A stretch of 64,000 nt of DNA from Paracoccus sp. DMF-8 (GCF_029309835.1 NZ_JARJHL010000005.1:372001-436000), one strand, 5' to 3'. Positions 44,732 through 54,223 are shown, counted from the stretch's first letter. Numbers and translations are program-made. Notes: generated by a model not told the origin, from the letters alone.

Positions 44732-45169
44732 CTAGCGTCCGACGGTAAAGGCGCCCGTCGCCGTCGCCACCGGATTGTCCTGATCGTCATCGCTGGCCCA
44801 GGCCCGGACAAAGGCCACCGAACGGGTCATGTGATAGCATTCCGCCCGCGCCGTGATGCGCTGGCCGGGGGTTGCCGCGCGCATATAGTCGATGCGCAGG
44901 TCGATGGTCGCGGTCGAACGCACACCATCACCCCGCGCCAGAACCGCCGCGCCCGCGCAGGTATCCATCAGCGCCGAAATCACCCCGCCATGAATCACCC
45001 CCGAGCGCGGATCGCCGACGAAACGCGCGTCCCAGGGCATGGAAATCACCGTGCCCTGTGGGCCGATCTCGTCGATGCGCATGCCAAGGGCGGCGGCATG
45101 GGGGATTACCTCGATAAAGCGGCGGGCGCTGCCCATCTGGTCAGCTTTGGTCCCGGTCGATTCGGCCAT
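44732..45169 (-). CDS. PaaI-type thioesterase
   Basis: A 145-residue hotdog-fold thioesterase that likely releases CoA from an aromatic or medium-chain acyl-CoA. The active-site loop reads [20 protein letters not shown] (about 70), with [20 protein letters not shown] following. The ATG at 45169 (MAESTGTK) is selected; the frame opens further upstream without family-like residues. Its position next to a paralogous thioesterase and near the beta-oxidation region suggests CoA recycling. Confidence 0.85.
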   Translation of the reverse strand: MAESTGTKADQMGSARRFIEVIPHAAALGMRIDEIGPQGTVISMPWDARFVGDPRSGVIHGGVISALMDTCAGAAVLARGDGVRSTATIDLRIDYMRAATPGQRITARAECYHMTRSVAFVRAWASDDDQDNPVATATGAFTVGR

Positions 45170-45352
45170 GGTCTTTCCCCTTGCACTGGTGGGCCACGAT
45201 AGGATGCGGCACGCTGCGGCGGCAAGCCTGCACCCTGCGGAACATGCCCGCGACACCTGCCCGCCTATCGGCAACTCTGCCTATGTACTTGAGGTTGAGT
45301 TATGATCTTGCGTCGGCTGGGCTTCGGGCCATTCGTATCAAGAGCCGGATTG

Positions 45353-45736
45353 ATGGTCGAAGAAGGTTTCATCAGCTTCAAGGACATGTGCGCCAGATTT
45401 GACGTCACGCCGCGCACGCTGCGTTACTACGAATATATCGAGCTTCTCAGCCCGAAAAAGGTCGGAAGGTCGCGGTTCTATGGCCCGCGTGAACTGGCCC
45501 GGATGAAGCTGATCCTGCGCGGCAGGCGCTTTGGCTTTTCACTGGAAGACATCCGGCAATGGCTGCTGGTCTATGGCCAGAAAGGCACGCGCGAACAATA
45601 CCGCATCTGGATCGAACTGGCCGACCGGCAATATGCCACGCTGTCGCGGCAGCTCGAGGAATTGCAGACCGTTCTGACAGAGTTGAAGGGCCTGCGCGAC
45701 GAAACCCAGGACCTTCTGGACAAGATGGAGCCGTAA
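45353..45736 (+). CDS. MerR-family regulator 1
   Basis: A 127-residue MerR-type protein: winged helix FISFKDMCARFDVTPRTLRY (about 6), then RFYGPRELARMKLILRGRRF, and a C-terminal coiled coil (about 85-125) with no metal-binding cysteines. It resembles the second MerR protein 250 bp downstream in length, in GRRFGFSLEDIRQ and in the helical tail. The ATG at 45353 is chosen to include the FISFKDM strand. Metal-free MerR proteins of this type (LiuR-like) regulate acyl-CoA and branched-chain catabolism, which fits the downstream genes. Confidence 0.83.
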   Translation: MVEEGFISFKDMCARFDVTPRTLRYYEYIELLSPKKVGRSRFYGPRELARMKLILRGRRFGFSLEDIRQWLLVYGQKGTREQYRIWIELADRQYATLSRQLEELQTVLTELKGLRDETQDLLDKMEP

Positions 45737-45745
45737 GGCTTCACC

Positions 45746-45790
45746 GCCCGTCATCCCTGCCCCCGTCATCTCTGCGCCCGTCATCCCTGC
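45746..45790. repeat. Three tandem copies of a 15-bp unit
   Basis: GCCCGTCATCCCTGC, CCCCGTCATCTCTGC and GCCCGTCATCCCTGC follow each other without gaps, starting nine bases after the first MerR gene. The outer copies are identical. Function unknown. Confidence 0.85.
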
Positions 45791-45929
45791 CCCACCCGAC
45801 GCCGCCGGGTTGTGATCTGGCACGGCATCCCGCCGCTGCCTGAATTCCGGGCAGGTTATGCGGGCGCGATCGGCAGGCCGCCGCCCGGCGCCTGATCGCG
45901 GAATTGACTTCTCTGACGTTACGTTTACG

Positions 45930-45945
45930 TTTACGTTCGCGTAAA
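45930..45945. promoter_or_regulatory. Perfect palindrome, likely MerR operator
   Basis: TTTACG, then TTCG, then CGTAAA, a perfect 6-bp dyad 48 bp before the second MerR gene. Another TTTACG lies directly upstream (45924-45929) and TTACG at 45919. It resembles, as far as I recall, the TTTACGT/ACGTAAA sites described for LiuR-type MerR regulators of acyl-CoA catabolism. Confidence 0.6.
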
Positions 45946-45992
45946 GACGCGCTTACCTGAGCAGCGATAGCCCTGTCGGTCGAGGTGTCGTG

Positions 45993-46406
45993 ATGTCCGA
46001 AGATTTGATGTCGATCCGCGAAATGAGCAGATCCTTTGGCGTCACGCCCCGGGCGCTGCGTTTTTACAGATCCAGCGATCTTCTGTCGCCGCTGCGCCGT
46101 GGGCAGTCGCGGCTTTACAGCAAAAGCGACCGTGCGCGGCTGAAGCTGATCCTGCGCGGCAAACGCTTTGGATTCTCGCTCGAACAGATCCGCGAGATTC
46201 TGGAACTGTATAACCCCGCGGAAAAGAACCTCAGCCAGACCGAAGCCGCGTTGACGACCGCGCGCGAACGTCTGGCTGACATGAAACAGCAATATCTTGA
46301 GCTTGGCTTCGCGATCACCGACCTCGAAGAACAGATCGAGGAAGGCGAGGCTGCCTTGCTCAAGCTACGGGCCCTTGCCGAAGCGGCTCCCTCGGAGGAA
46401 AAATGA
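45993..46406 (+). CDS. MerR-family regulator 2
   Basis: A 137-residue MerR-type protein with winged helix [20 protein letters not shown] (about 6), [20 protein letters not shown] and the [16 protein letters not shown] dimer region, then a long helix with no metal cysteines. It is a paralogue of the MerR gene upstream. The palindrome at 45930 lies in its promoter region, suggesting autoregulation. Its stop overlaps the acyl-CoA dehydrogenase start (ATGA), strongly linking it to control of fatty-acid or branched-chain acyl-CoA oxidation. Confidence 0.88.
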   Translation: MSEDLMSIREMSRSFGVTPRALRFYRSSDLLSPLRRGQSRLYSKSDRARLKLILRGKRFGFSLEQIREILELYNPAEKNLSQTEAALTTARERLADMKQQYLELGFAITDLEEQIEEGEAALLKLRALAEAAPSEEK

Positions 46407-48179
46407 CGACTTATACCCCCCCCGTTCAGGACCTGCAGTTCGTCCTGCACGAGCTTTTGCAGCTCTCGGCCTCGGACCTGCCCGGCCATGACGAGATGGA
46501 CCCCGATTTCACCGCCGCGATCTTTGACGCTGCGGGCAAGCTGTCATCCGAGGTGCTGGCGCCCCTGAACCCGGTCGGCGACCGCGAGGGCTGCCGGCTG
46601 GAAAACGGCATCGTCCGCACGCCCACGGGTTTCGACCGCGCATTCGCGATGATGAAGGAAGGCGGCTGGACCGCATTGGACTGCGACCCCGAAGACGGCG
46701 GTCAGGGCATGCCCTATGTGCTGTCGCTGGCCGTGTCGGAAATGTTCATCGCGACGAACATGGCCTTCAACATGTATCAGGGCCTGACCCACGGCGCCTA
46801 TTCGGCGATCCGCAGCCACGGCACGCCGGAACAAAAGGCGCTGTATCTGCCAAAGCTCGCGAGTTGCGACTGGACCGGCACGATGAACCTGACCGAACCC
46901 CATGCGGGCACGGATCTGGGCCTGCTGCGCACCAAGGCCGAACCGCAGGAGGACGGCAGCTACCGGATCACCGGGCAAAAGATATTCATTTCCGCGGGCG
47001 ATCACGATCTGGCCGAAAACATCATCCATCTGGTGCTGGCCAAGGCGCCGGGCGGCGGCGAAGGCACGCGCGGCATCAGCCTGTTCATCGTGCCGAAGTT
47101 TCTGGTGAAGGCGGATGGCTCGATCGGCGAACGCAACGGGGTTTCGGTCGGCGCGCTGGAGGAAAAGATGGGCATTCACGGCAATGCCACCTGCGTCATG
47201 GATGCACGACGGCGCTCAGGGCTGGTTGCTGGGCGAGTTGCACAAGGGCATGCGCGCCATGTTCACCATGATGAACGAGGCCCGGATGGGCGTCGGCATG
47301 CAGGGCTATGCGCTGGCCGCAGGCGCCTATCAGAACGCCCTCGCCTATGCCGGGGACCGGCTGCAGGGCCGCGCCATGCCCGAGCCGGAAAACCCGACCG
47401 GTCCCGCCGATCCGCTGATCGTCCATCCCGACATCCGCCGCAGCCTGATGGATCAGAAAAGCTTTATCGAAGGGGCGCGCGCGCTGGCCATGTGGGTCGC
47501 CCATCTGATCGACCGCTATCACCGCACCGGCGACGATCAGGCCGAGGGGCTGGTGTCGCTGCTGACCCCGGTGATCAAGGGCTTTTTGACCGACAAGGGG
47601 CTGGAAAGCACGATCCTGGCCCAGCAGATCTTTGGCGGTCACGGCTATATCGAGGAACAGGGCATGTCCCAGTTCGTCCGCGACGCCCGCATCACCCCGA
47701 TCTATGAAGGGGCGAATGGCGTGCAGGCGCTGGATCTGGTCGGGCGCAAGCTGCCCGCCGACGGCGGCAAGCATGTCATGGCGTTTTTCCAGTCGGTCCG
47801 CGATTTCATCAAGGAACATGAAAGCGACGAAGATCTGAACCGTGATTTCCTGTCGCCGCTGAAAGACGCCTCGAAAGAGCTGCAGACGGCGGCCATGTTC
47901 TTTCTGGAACGCGGCATGAAGAATCCGGACGACGCCCTCGCCGGGTCCTACGACTTCATGCATATGTTCGGCCATGTCACGCTTGGCCTGATGTGGGCGC
48001 GCATGGCGGTGGTGTCGCAGGCGGCGCTGAAAGCCGGGACGCAGACCGATTTCCACAAGACGAAGCTGGCCACGGGGCGCTATTACATGCAGCGTCAACT
48101 GCCCGCGACAAAGATGCATCTGGCCCGCATCCTGACCGGCGCGGCACCGGTGATGGCACTGGACGCGGAGCAGTTCTGA
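46403..48179 (+). pseudogene. Acyl-CoA dehydrogenase (large form), frameshifted
   Basis: Flavoenzyme for the first step of beta-oxidation, of the roughly 590-residue class with an N-terminal segment [19 protein letters not shown]. The first part includes [20 protein letters not shown] (about 157) and stops making sense after GNATCVMD (47201-47206). The rest, [20 protein letters not shown] to the catalytic-Glu region [19 protein letters not shown] and the end at 48179, is in another frame; one extra base accounts for it. Either the gene is broken or the assembly has one extra base. It is coupled to the MerR gene and separated by 323 bp from the fad operon. Confidence 0.85.
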
Positions 48180-48502
48180 GATGGCCCGACCTGTTCCCCA
48201 CCGCCGCGCCCGTGCCGGTTGCGGGGGCAGGACCGCCTCCGGCGGGGGTATTTGGGTGATGAAGAAAGGCAGGGCTCCGTTTTTTGGGGCGCGGGTTTGT
48301 GTTGGTGCTATGGGAACGGTTCGGGGCGCGGATGGGGTTGCCCCGGAACCGGGCGCGGTTCCTGTCACCGGGTCCGGAACCGGGGCTTTCTCCATCAGCG
48401 GCCATCGGCTCCCCAGTCTGTTCCGCAGGGGCTGTCTATCATCGCCGGATTAACAGAGCGTGAACGGCGATGCCGAAATCGTCGCCACGAAGGGAGAATG
48501 AG
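48180..48502. other. 323-bp gap before the fad operon
   Basis: It holds the GGGTATTT motif, a six-T run at 48280 and a perfect hairpin GGAACCG/CGGTTCC at 48345-48362. No coding sequence is convincing. The hairpin plus GGGTATTT may end the acyl-CoA dehydrogenase transcript, making the following operon independently transcribed. Confidence 0.5.
48246..48268 (+). repeat. GGGTATTT intergenic motif, copy 3
   Basis: GGGTATTT, then GGG, then TGATGAAGAAAG, 66 bp after the acyl-CoA dehydrogenase stop and in the same direction. A T-run (48280-48285) follows shortly. Confidence 0.85.
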
Positions 48503-49045
48503 ATGCTGAAACCGACCTGCCTGATCGCGGCCTTGCTGTTTGCCGGACCGGTCCTTGCCCAATCTGCCGAGGATGAGGCCGCGATCAAGGCCGTCTCGGA
48601 TCATCTGATGGCGGTGACGCTGAGCGGAGACATGACGCCCACGGTGGACATGATGGCGCCGGGGATCATTGCGGCGGGGGCGGAAATGACCTCGCTCGAT
48701 CCGGAGAAGTTCAAGGACATGATGCGGTTGCAGGTCGCGCAGATGAAGGATGTCGCGGAATTCCGCGAGGCGGAGATGTCCGTCGATGCGATGACCTGGC
48801 ATGAAACCGGCGATGGCACGCCCTATGCGCTGATCCCGACCCATTCGGTCATCGCGATGAAATCCGAAAGCGGCGGGCGCCAGGTGTTCGAGCAGAACAG
48901 CCAGACGCTGGCGCTGCAAGATGGCGGCGCGTGGTATCTGGTCCGGGTGTCCGACCCGGCGCAGCAGCAGATGCTGACCGATGCCTATCCGTCCTTTGCC
49001 GGGGTGAGCTTTCCGGCCGCGACGACCGAGGTGATCGAGGAATGA
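48503..49045 (+). CDS. Exported protein of unknown function
   Basis: A 180-residue protein with an N-terminal signal peptide (MLKPTCLIAALLFAGPVLAQ, cleavage likely after ALAQ-type LAQ) and a mature domain resembling a small alpha+beta cone of the SnoaL/NTF2-like type (AIKAVSDHLMAVTLSGDMTP, later GGAWYLVRVSDPAQQQM). The ATG at 48503 follows AGGGAG. It is the first gene of a tight operon with GST, thiolase, NADAR and FadB genes, overlapping the GST start by four bases, an unusual position for a periplasmic protein. Confidence 0.7.
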   Translation: MLKPTCLIAALLFAGPVLAQSAEDEAAIKAVSDHLMAVTLSGDMTPTVDMMAPGIIAAGAEMTSLDPEKFKDMMRLQVAQMKDVAEFREAEMSVDAMTWHETGDGTPYALIPTHSVIAMKSESGGRQVFEQNSQTLALQDGGAWYLVRVSDPAQQQMLTDAYPSFAGVSFPAATTEVIEE

Positions 49046-49683
49046 CCGCGCGCCTGTGGTGCTTTGGCAGATCCGGCCATTCCTACAAGGCCGCGCTGAC
49101 GATGGAGCTGTCGGGCTATGGCTGGCAGCCGGTCTTTGTCGATTTCTTTGGCGGCGCGGCGCGGTCGGGCGATTATCAGGCGCTGAACGAAATGGCCGAG
49201 GCCCCGGTCTTTCGCGAGGGCGATCTGACGCTGACGCAATCGTCGGTCATTCAACTGCATGTCGCGGGTCGCACCGGCAGGTTCCAGGGCCGCGATGCGA
49301 ATGAGGTTCTGCGCTGGATGTTCTGGGACAATCACAAGCTGTCCGGCCAGATCGGCACGCTGCGGTTCCTGATGAATTTCCTGCCCGAGGCCAAGCGTCC
49401 GGCCGAGGTGATCCGCTTTCTGCAGGGTCGGATGCGGGCCAGCTATCAGGTTCTGGACCGCCGCCTGACGGGCCGCGACTGGATCGCCGACGACCAGCTC
49501 ACGATCGCCGATTTCACCTGCTGCGGCTATCTGTATTACCCCGAGCCCTTTGGTTTCGACCGTGCCGAATGGCCCGCAATCGACGCCTGGCTGGCGCGGA
49601 TTTCCGCGCTGCCCGGCTGGAAACATCCCTATGATCTGATGCCCGGCAATCCGTCCGACCGGGCGCCCAAGGAGGAAACATGA
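49042..49683 (+). CDS. Glutathione S-transferase-like protein
   Basis: A 213-residue GST-fold protein. The thioredoxin-like N-terminus reads WCFGRSGHSYKAALTMEL with a GHS in place of the usual Cys/Ser start, then MAEAPVFREGDLTLTQSSVI (about 52), the glutathione-binding QSSVI turn. The C-terminal half is helical (TIADFTCCGYLYYPEPFGF). It overlaps the exported-protein gene upstream and the thiolase gene downstream (ATGA both), so it is part of the beta-oxidation operon. The reaction is unknown. Confidence 0.82.
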   Translation: MTARLWCFGRSGHSYKAALTMELSGYGWQPVFVDFFGGAARSGDYQALNEMAEAPVFREGDLTLTQSSVIQLHVAGRTGRFQGRDANEVLRWMFWDNHKLSGQIGTLRFLMNFLPEAKRPAEVIRFLQGRMRASYQVLDRRLTGRDWIADDQLTIADFTCCGYLYYPEPFGFDRAEWPAIDAWLARISALPGWKHPYDLMPGNPSDRAPKEET

Positions 49684-50891
49684 CCGAAGCCTATATCTAT
49701 GACGCGGCCCGCACGCCGCGCGGCAAGGGTCGCCCCGATGGCAGCCTGCACGAGGTGTCCTCGGTCGCGCTGTCGGCCCGGCTGCTGAACGCCGTCAAGG
49801 CCCGCAACGGGCTGGAGGGCCACGCGGTCGAGGACGTGATCTGGGGCAATGTCACCCAGGTCATGGAACAGGGCGGCTGTCTGGCCCGGTCCGCCGTGCT
49901 GCTGTCGGATCTGGACGAACGCATCCCCGGCCTGTCGATCAACCGTTTCTGCGCCAGCGGGATGGAAGCCGTGAACATCGCCGCCAATCAGGTGCGCGGC
50001 GGGGCGGGCGACGCCTATATCGCCGGCGGGGTCGAGATGATGGGCCGCGTCGCCATGGGCAGCGACGGCGCGGCGATTGCCGTCGATCCGGCGCTGACCT
50101 TCAAGACCTATTTCGTGCCGCAGGGGATTTCGGCCGATATCATCGCGACGAAATTCGGCTTTACCCGCGAACAGGCGGACGCGCTGGCCGCCGAAAGCCA
50201 GCGCCGCGCCGTTCAAGCCTGGGCCGAGGGGCGGTTTGCGAAATCCATCGTGCCGGTGCTGGATCAGAACGGCCTGACCATTCTGGACCGCGATGAATAC
50301 ATCCGCCCCGACACCACGCTGGACACGCTGGCCGGTCTGAAACCCGCCTTCAAGGACATGGGCGAGGTCATGCCCGGTTTCGACAAGGTCGCCATGCTGA
50401 AATACCCGGAACTGTCGGGCGTGAACCACATCCACCATGCCGGGAATTCATCCGGCATCGTGGATGGTGCGGCGGCGGTGCTGATCGGCAATGCGGAATT
50501 CGGCAAGGCCCACGGGCTGACGCCCCGCGCCCGTATCCGCGCCACCACCAAGATCGGCACCGATCCCACGATCATGCTGACCGGCCCGGTTCCCGTCACC
50601 GAAAAGATCCTGCGCGACAGCGGTCTTTCGATCAGCGACATCGACCTGTTCGAGGTGAACGAGGCGTTTTCGTCGGTCGTCCTGCGCTTCATGCAGGCGT
50701 TCGATGTCGACCCGGCCCGCGTCAACGCCAACGGCGGCGCCATCGCCATGGGCCATCCGCTTGGCGCGACCGGCGCGATCATCATCGGCACCCTGCTGGA
50801 CGAGCTGGAACGTCAGGACAAGACCCTTGGCCTTGCCACGCTTTGCGTCGCATCGGGCATGGGTGCCGCGACGATCATCGAGAGGGTCTGA
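49680..50891 (+). CDS. fadA: Acetyl-CoA acyltransferase (thiolase)
   Basis: Cleaves 3-ketoacyl-CoA to acetyl-CoA and a shortened acyl-CoA. The 403-residue protein has the acylated Cys in INRFCASGMEAVNIAANQV (about 89), the NGGAIAMGHPLGATGA motif (about 350) and the second catalytic Cys in LCVASGMGAA (about 390). It is separated by one NADAR-family gene from fadB, its usual partner in the trifunctional complex. Confidence 0.94.
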   Translation: MTEAYIYDAARTPRGKGRPDGSLHEVSSVALSARLLNAVKARNGLEGHAVEDVIWGNVTQVMEQGGCLARSAVLLSDLDERIPGLSINRFCASGMEAVNIAANQVRGGAGDAYIAGGVEMMGRVAMGSDGAAIAVDPALTFKTYFVPQGISADIIATKFGFTREQADALAAESQRRAVQAWAEGRFAKSIVPVLDQNGLTILDRDEYIRPDTTLDTLAGLKPAFKDMGEVMPGFDKVAMLKYPELSGVNHIHHAGNSSGIVDGAAAVLIGNAEFGKAHGLTPRARIRATTKIGTDPTIMLTGPVPVTEKILRDSGLSISDIDLFEVNEAFSSVVLRFMQAFDVDPARVNANGGAIAMGHPLGATGAIIIGTLLDELERQDKTLGLATLCVASGMGAATIIERV

Positions 50892-50895
50892 CGCC

Positions 50896-51414
50896 TTGCC
50901 CGCCGCGCATCATTTCTTTTGGTCTGGACCGTTCAGCCAGTGGTTCGCTTGCGAATTCACGCTGGACGGCGTGACCTACAGCACCGCCGAACAGGCAATG
51001 ATGCACGGCAAGGCGCTGTTATTCGGCGATGACGTCACTGCTGCGCAGATCATGGTCAGCACCGATCCGGGTCGCCAGAAGGCGCTTGGCCGTCAGGTTG
51101 CGGGCTTTGATCAGGCAATCTGGGACGGCGCGAAAACCGCGCTGATCACCCGCATCAATCTGGCAAAATTCGGCCAGAACAAGGGCTTGCGGCGCAAGTT
51201 GTTCCAGACCGGCACCGCGCCTTTGGTCGAGGCAAGCCCGCTTGATACCATCTGGGGCATCGGCCTTGACGCCGCTGCCGCCGCCAGCACGCCACCCGAG
51301 GAATGGCCGGGCCAGAACCTGCTTGGCCGCATTCTGACTGGCGTCCGCGAAACATTAGCGCAAGAGCACCCGGCCGAAGCCGCAGCCTGCGCCCCTCAAG
51401 GAGGACAATCATGA
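50896..51414 (+). CDS. NADAR-family (YbiA-like) N-glycosidase
   Basis: A 172-residue protein starting at a TTG four bases after the thiolase stop. It has the family patterns HHFFWSGPFSQWFACEF at the start, TYSTAEQAMMHGKALLF (about 28), RINLAKFGQNKGLRRKL and SPLDTIWGIGLD, ending with QNLLGRILTGVRETL. NADAR proteins such as E. coli YbiA remove riboflavin-intermediate debris or act on NAD/ADP-ribose. Both ends are tight (its stop overlaps the fadB start), so it is cotranslated with beta-oxidation enzymes, a link I cannot explain. Confidence 0.85.
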   Translation: MPAAHHFFWSGPFSQWFACEFTLDGVTYSTAEQAMMHGKALLFGDDVTAAQIMVSTDPGRQKALGRQVAGFDQAIWDGAKTALITRINLAKFGQNKGLRRKLFQTGTAPLVEASPLDTIWGIGLDAAAAASTPPEEWPGQNLLGRILTGVRETLAQEHPAEAAACAPQGGQS

Positions 51415-53597
51415 CCGATTTCACCATGCAAAAGCACGCCGACGGCGTCGCCATCATCACCTGGGACGTGCCGGGCAAGTCGATGAACGTGCTGTCGATG
51501 GACGGCGCGGCCGACCTGAACGGGCTGATCGACGACGCGCTGGCCGATGAGACGGTCAAGGGCATCGTCATCACCTCGGGCAAGAAGGATTTCGCCGGGG
51601 GGATGGACCTGAACGTCATCGCCGGGATGCGCGAACGGGGCGGCGCGCAGGGCGTCTTTGACGGAGTCATGAGCCTGCATCACCTGCTGCGCAAGATCGA
51701 GCTGGCGGGGATGGACCCCAAGACGAAAAAGGGCGGCAAGCCCATCGCCTCGGCCCTGCCGGGGACGGCGCTCGGCATCGGTGTCGAACTGCCCCTGGCC
51801 ACGCATCGCATCTTTGCGGCCGACAACCCCAAGGCCAAGATCGGCCTGCCGGAAATCATGGTCGGCATCTTTCCGGGCGGCGGCGGCACGACGCGGCTGG
51901 TGCGCAAACTGGGCGCGATGGTCGCCGCGCCGCTGCTGCTGGAAGGCAAGCTGAACGACCCCAAGGGCGCGAAAGCGGCGGGGATCGTCGATGAGGTCGC
52001 AGCCGACCCGGTGCAGGCCGCCCGCGAATGGGTGCTGAACGCGACCGAATCCGATCTGGTCAAGCCCTGGGACGCCAAGGGCTACAAGATGCCCGGCGGC
52101 GCGCCCTATCATCCGGCAGGTTTCATGACCTTTGTCGGGGCATCCGCGATGGTGCATGGCAAGACGCTTGGCGTTTATCCGGCGGCCAAGGCGCTGCTGT
52201 CGGCGGTCTACGAAGGCGCGCTGGTGCCCTTTGATCAGGCGCTGAAGATCGAGGCGCGCTGGTTCACGAACATCCTGATGAACCCCTCGTCCACCGCGAT
52301 GATCCGCAGCCTGTTCATCAACAAGGAAGCACTGGAAAAAGGCGCGAACCGCCCCGCAGCGCCCGACCAGACGGTCAAGAAGGTCGGCATTCTGGGCGCC
52401 GGCATGATGGGCGCGGGCATCGCCCATGTCAGCGCCATGGCGGGGATTCAGGTCGTGCTGATCGACGCGGCGCAGGACGCCGCCGACCGCGGCAAAGCCT
52501 ATTCCGAGGGCCTGCTGGACAAGGCGATCAGCCGCCGCAAATCCACCGAGGAGAAAAAGGCCGAGGTGCTGGACCGCATCACCGCCACCACCGATTACGC
52601 CGCACTGCAAGGCTGCGATCTGGTGGTCGAGGCCGTGTTCGAAGACACCGCCATCAAGGCCGAGGTGACGAAACAGGCCGAAGCCGTGATCCCCTCGGAC
52701 GCGATTTTCGCGACGAATACCTCGACCCTGCCGATCTCGGAACTGGCCCGCGCCAGCACCCGCCCCGAACAGTTCATCGGCATCCATTTCTTTTCGCCCG
52801 TCGACAAGATGCTGCTGGTCGAAATCATCAAGGGCACACAGACCGGCCCCACCGCCGTCGCCAAGGCGCTGGATTTCGTCCGCCAGATCCGCAAGACGCC
52901 CATCGTGGTCAAAGACGCGCGGTTTTTCTACGCCAACCGCTGCATCATCCCCTATATCAACGAAGGCATCCGCATGGTCGCCGAAGGTGTCGATCCGGTG
53001 CTGGTCGAACATGCCGCGCGCTACATGGGCATGCCGCTTGGGCCGCTGCAACTGGTCGATGAAACCTCGATCGACCTTGGCGTGAAAATCGCCAAGGCGA
53101 CCCGCAGCGCCATGGGCGACGCCTATCCCGATGGCGAAGTCGATCAGGTCATCTTCAAGCTGGCCGATCAGGGCCGCCTCGGGCGCAAATCCAAGGCAGG
53201 CTTTTACGACTACGACGATCAGGGCAAACGCGGCGATTTCTGGTCCGGTCTGGCCACCGAATGGCCGGTCAGCGACGACCAGCCCGATTTCACCGAAATC
53301 CAGAACCGCCTGATGTTCGTCCAGTCGCTCGAAGCCGTCCGCGCCCTGCAAGACGGCGTTCTCGAAGACATCCGCGAAGGCGATGTCGGCGCGATCCTGG
53401 GCTGGGGCTTTGCGCCCTGGTCGGGCGGCCCGTTCAGCTGGCTGGACATGCTGGGCGCCCCCCGCGCCGTCGAAATCGCCGATGCCCTGGCCGAACGCCA
53501 CGGCCCCCGCTTCGCCGCCCCGCAGATCCTGCGCGATCTCGCCGCCAGCGGCGACAGCTTCTACGGCCGCTTCGGCAAAGGCAAACAAGCCGCCTGA
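51411..53597 (+). CDS. fadB: 3-hydroxyacyl-CoA dehydrogenase / enoyl-CoA hydratase FadB-like
   Basis: Bifunctional beta-oxidation enzyme. The N-terminal crotonase domain (about 1-300) has FAGGMDLNVIAGM and PGTALGIGVELPLATHR; the C-terminal dehydrogenase has the NAD loop GILGAGMMGAGIAHVSAMAG (about 325), FFSPVDKMLLVEII (about 460) and a tandem HCDH end. Total 728 residues, the usual FadJ/FadB size. The ATG at 51411 follows a strong AAGGAGG and overlaps the NADAR stop. It ends the operon. Confidence 0.95.
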   Translation: MTDFTMQKHADGVAIITWDVPGKSMNVLSMDGAADLNGLIDDALADETVKGIVITSGKKDFAGGMDLNVIAGMRERGGAQGVFDGVMSLHHLLRKIELAGMDPKTKKGGKPIASALPGTALGIGVELPLATHRIFAADNPKAKIGLPEIMVGIFPGGGGTTRLVRKLGAMVAAPLLLEGKLNDPKGAKAAGIVDEVAADPVQAAREWVLNATESDLVKPWDAKGYKMPGGAPYHPAGFMTFVGASAMVHGKTLGVYPAAKALLSAVYEGALVPFDQALKIEARWFTNILMNPSSTAMIRSLFINKEALEKGANRPAAPDQTVKKVGILGAGMMGAGIAHVSAMAGIQVVLIDAAQDAADRGKAYSEGLLDKAISRRKSTEEKKAEVLDRITATTDYAALQGCDLVVEAVFEDTAIKAEVTKQAEAVIPSDAIFATNTSTLPISELARASTRPEQFIGIHFFSPVDKMLLVEIIKGTQTGPTAVAKALDFVRQIRKTPIVVKDARFFYANRCIIPYINEGIRMVAEGVDPVLVEHAARYMGMPLGPLQLVDETSIDLGVKIAKATRSAMGDAYPDGEVDQVIFKLADQGRLGRKSKAGFYDYDDQGKRGDFWSGLATEWPVSDDQPDFTEIQNRLMFVQSLEAVRALQDGVLEDIREGDVGAILGWGFAPWSGGPFSWLDMLGAPRAVEIADALAERHGPRFAAPQILRDLAASGDSFYGRFGKGKQAA

Positions 53598-53657
53598 GAA
53601 ATGGAAACGGGCGGGGAACACCCCCGCCCGCACCCTTTCCGGCAGATCCCGCAGATC

Positions 53658-54110
53658 CTACAGATCCGCCGGAACCTTGCCGCCGTTCTCCTTCAGCTTC
53701 TGGATCACCTGCTTGTGCAGCCAGATGTTCATCGCCGCAGAATCGCCCATATCGCCGGTATAACCCAGCTCGGTCGCCAATTCCTTGCGATGCGCCAGAC
53801 TGCTGTCCAGCCCAAGCGCCTTCATCAGATCAACGATCGACTTGCGCCAATCCAGCGGTTGCCCGGCACGCGCCACGGCCGCATCCAGAACAGCCGCCAC
53901 ATCGACATCAGCGACCGCAGGCTGCGCCGCAGCGGGCTTCGGCGCAGCGGCGGCCGGGGCAGATGCGGCCGGAGCAGATGCGGGGGCGGCAGCAGGCGCA
54001 GCAGCCGCAGGCTTCGCGGCCTCGGAAGCGGCCGCAGGGGGCGCCTTTGCCGGTTCAGCCGCCTCGGCCTCTCCCCAGATCGCGTTCTTGATCTTGTCGA
54101 AAATTCCCAT
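53658..54110 (-). CDS. DUF3597-family protein
   Basis: A 150-residue protein with MGIFDKIKNAIWG at the start, about 50 residues of alanine/proline-rich linker (AAPAAAPASAPAAS-type), then a C-terminal helical domain with DWRKSIVDLMKALGLDSSLA and NIWLHKQVIQKLKENGGKVP, the DUF3597 region also described as a LysM-adjacent or SAM-like module. The ATG at 54110 is chosen as the family start. Function unknown; it is convergent with fadB. Confidence 0.75.
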   Translation of the reverse strand: MGIFDKIKNAIWGEAEAAEPAKAPPAAASEAAKPAAAAPAAAPASAPAASAPAAAAPKPAAAQPAVADVDVAAVLDAAVARAGQPLDWRKSIVDLMKALGLDSSLAHRKELATELGYTGDMGDSAAMNIWLHKQVIQKLKENGGKVPADL

Positions 54111-54223
54111 CTCATCCTCCGATGATCCATATGGTCCGACGTTCACATCAGCCGGTCCTGATCACAAGAGCACAAAGCACCCTGCAGTTCCCTCGCGACC
54201 CTGGGTCACAGGGCCAACCCCTG

